A stretch of DNA of 5,331 nucleotides from Rhodospirillales bacterium (GTDB lineage Bacteria > Pseudomonadota > Alphaproteobacteria > Micavibrionales > UBA2020), in contig JAHFPI010000134.1 of NCBI GenBank assembly GCA_023266795.1, positions 1 through 5,331 of the forward strand. Reading direction: 5' to 3'. The stretch's first letter is position 1. Each line of letters opens with the position of its first letter. The notes under the pieces were generated by a model. That model was not told the origin of the DNA. It searched no databases and saw only the letters and a program-made list of their open reading frames with translations. Both the position numbers and the translations under genes were made by a program. Shown piece after piece: positions 4,446-5,331 of this stretch.

Positions 4446-5331
4446 ATGCATCCGTACCGCACCCATACCTGCAACCAGCTTCGTGCCGAGCACAAGGGAC
4501 AGACCGTCAAAATCGCCGGCTGGATACACCGCAAGCGCGATCATGGCGGGTTGTTGTTCGTCGATCTGCGCGACCATTACGGGCTGACTCAAGTGGTCAT
4601 CAACACCGATAACCCGCTGTTTCCGCAGTTCGAGAAGCTCAAGCTGGAGAACGTTATCTCCGTGACGGGCGAGGTGGTGCTGCGCACACCGGAAACGCAA
4701 AACACCAAGCTGCCGACGGGGCAGGTTGAAGTGAAGCTCAAGGCGTTCGACCTGCTGTCCGCGCCGGTGACCGACATGCTGCCGCTACAGGTCAACTCGG
4801 ACGAGCCTTACGGCGAGGAAGTGCGCCTGCGCTACCGTTTCCTCGACCTGCGCCGCGATGTGCTCCACCGCAATATCGTGCTGCGCTGCGATGTGATTTC
4901 CTCCCTGCGCCGCCGGATGATCGAGCAGGGCTTCCGCGAATTCCAGACGCCGATCCTGACGGCCTCGTCGCCCGAGGGTGCGCGCGATTATCTGGTGCCT
5001 TCCCGCGTGCATCCGGGCAAGTTTTATGCCCTGCCGCAGGCGCCGCAGCAGTTCAAGCAGTTGCTGATGATGTCGGGCTTCGACCGTTACTTCCAGATCG
5101 CGCCCTGCTTCCGCGACGAGGATGCCCGCGCCGACCGCAGCCCCGGCGAGTTTTACCAGCTCGACTTGGAAATGTCTTTTGTGACGCAGGATGATGTGTT
5201 CGCGGCAATCGAGCCGGTGATGCATGGCGTGTTCGAGGAATTTTCCGCGTTCAGCGGCCAGAAATGGAGCGTGTCGAAGCCGCCGTTCGTGCGCATTCCC
5301 TTCGATGAATCCATGCTCAAATACGGCAACG
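4446..5331 (+). CDS. aspS: Aspartyl-tRNA synthetase, N-terminal half (runs off the window)
   Basis: This class II synthetase attaches aspartate to tRNA. The visible 295 residues hold the N-terminal OB-fold anticodon-binding domain (about 1-105, with VKIAGWIHRKRDHGGLLFVDLRDHYGLTQVV) and the start of the catalytic core. The core includes YRFLDLRR (130-137), motif 1 around GFREFQTPILTASSPEGARDYLVP (162-185), the aspartate-binding stretch ALPQAPQQFKQLLM (195-208) and motif 2, FRDEDARADRSPGEFYQLDLEMSF (222-245), with the ATP-binding arginine R223. An insertion domain and motif 3 lie past the end. FRDEDARADRSPGEF is the form I associate with alphaproteobacterial enzymes. His33 in KRDHGG is at the position where histidine is associated with enzymes that charge both tRNA-Asp and tRNA-Asn. 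The start is ATG 4446 with GAGGA upstream. The frame is open to the window edge. Confidence 0.97.
   Translation, partial: MHPYRTHTCNQLRAEHKGQTVKIAGWIHRKRDHGGLLFVDLRDHYGLTQVVINTDNPLFPQFEKLKLENVISVTGEVVLRTPETQNTKLPTGQVEVKLKAFDLLSAPVTDMLPLQVNSDEPYGEEVRLRYRFLDLRRDVLHRNIVLRCDVISSLRRRMIEQGFREFQTPILTASSPEGARDYLVPSRVHPGKFYALPQAPQQFKQLLMMSGFDRYFQIAPCFRDEDARADRSPGEFYQLDLEMSFVTQDDVFAAIEPVMHGVFEEFSAFSGQKWSVSKPPFVRIPFDESMLKYGN

Noticed and set aside
4785..5225. Minus-strand open frame opposite aspS
   Set aside because: It is antisense to the catalytic core of AspRS, with its class II motifs; the product has no recognisable features.

Overview
The window looks like an alphaproteobacterial chromosome. The evidence is the rimP-nusA gene order, an aspartyl-tRNA synthetase whose motif 2 reads FRDEDARADRSPGEF, a DUF2336-type protein (a family seen mainly in Alphaproteobacteria) and a pair of GC-rich palindromic repeats of the CCCGCGCAGGCGGG kind common between genes in this class. 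The housekeeping genes are GC-rich. One gene, at 3237-4319, is clearly more AT-rich and looks acquired. Genus or order cannot be decided from this sequence.

Left part (1-1375): the start of nusA and all of rimP lie on the minus strand as a tight operon, 9 bp apart, with the nusA ribosome-binding site overlapping the rimP stop. Upstream of rimP is a long AT-rich region. It holds a candidate minus-strand promoter and, between that promoter and rimP, a strong terminator-like hairpin, so the operon may be controlled by attenuation. Roughly helically spaced A/T tracts lie further out, between rimP and the divergent DUF2336 gene.

Middle (1376-3030): a DUF2336 protein on the plus strand converges, with only 23 bp between stop codons, on a very small winged-helix protein on the minus strand. 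Just upstream of this small regulator, and overlapping its ribosome-binding site, are four 10-bp tandem repeats, one per helical turn. A possible 77-codon leader ORF with a near-perfect Shine-Dalgarno runs into the regulator with an ATGA overlap. That ORF contains the two palindromic repeat units, in inverted orientation.

Right part (3031-5331): a two-way terminator and a TGTCAAG/CTTGACA palindrome precede a well-formed sigma-70 promoter. That promoter drives a 360-residue protein that joins an N-terminal winged-helix-like region to a C-terminal domain resembling nucleoside deoxyribosyltransferases and TIR-like domains. Proteins of this general kind are often linked to nucleotide signalling and phage defence, but that role is an inference here. 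The window ends inside aspS, whose leader carries a perfect 10-bp inverted repeat next to its ribosome-binding site.

The most interesting part is 2521-4319: a mini-regulator with iteron-like repeats, an attenuator-like leader, a shared palindrome and a foreign-looking effector-like gene, all set between housekeeping genes. Whether these parts form one system cannot be told from sequence alone.
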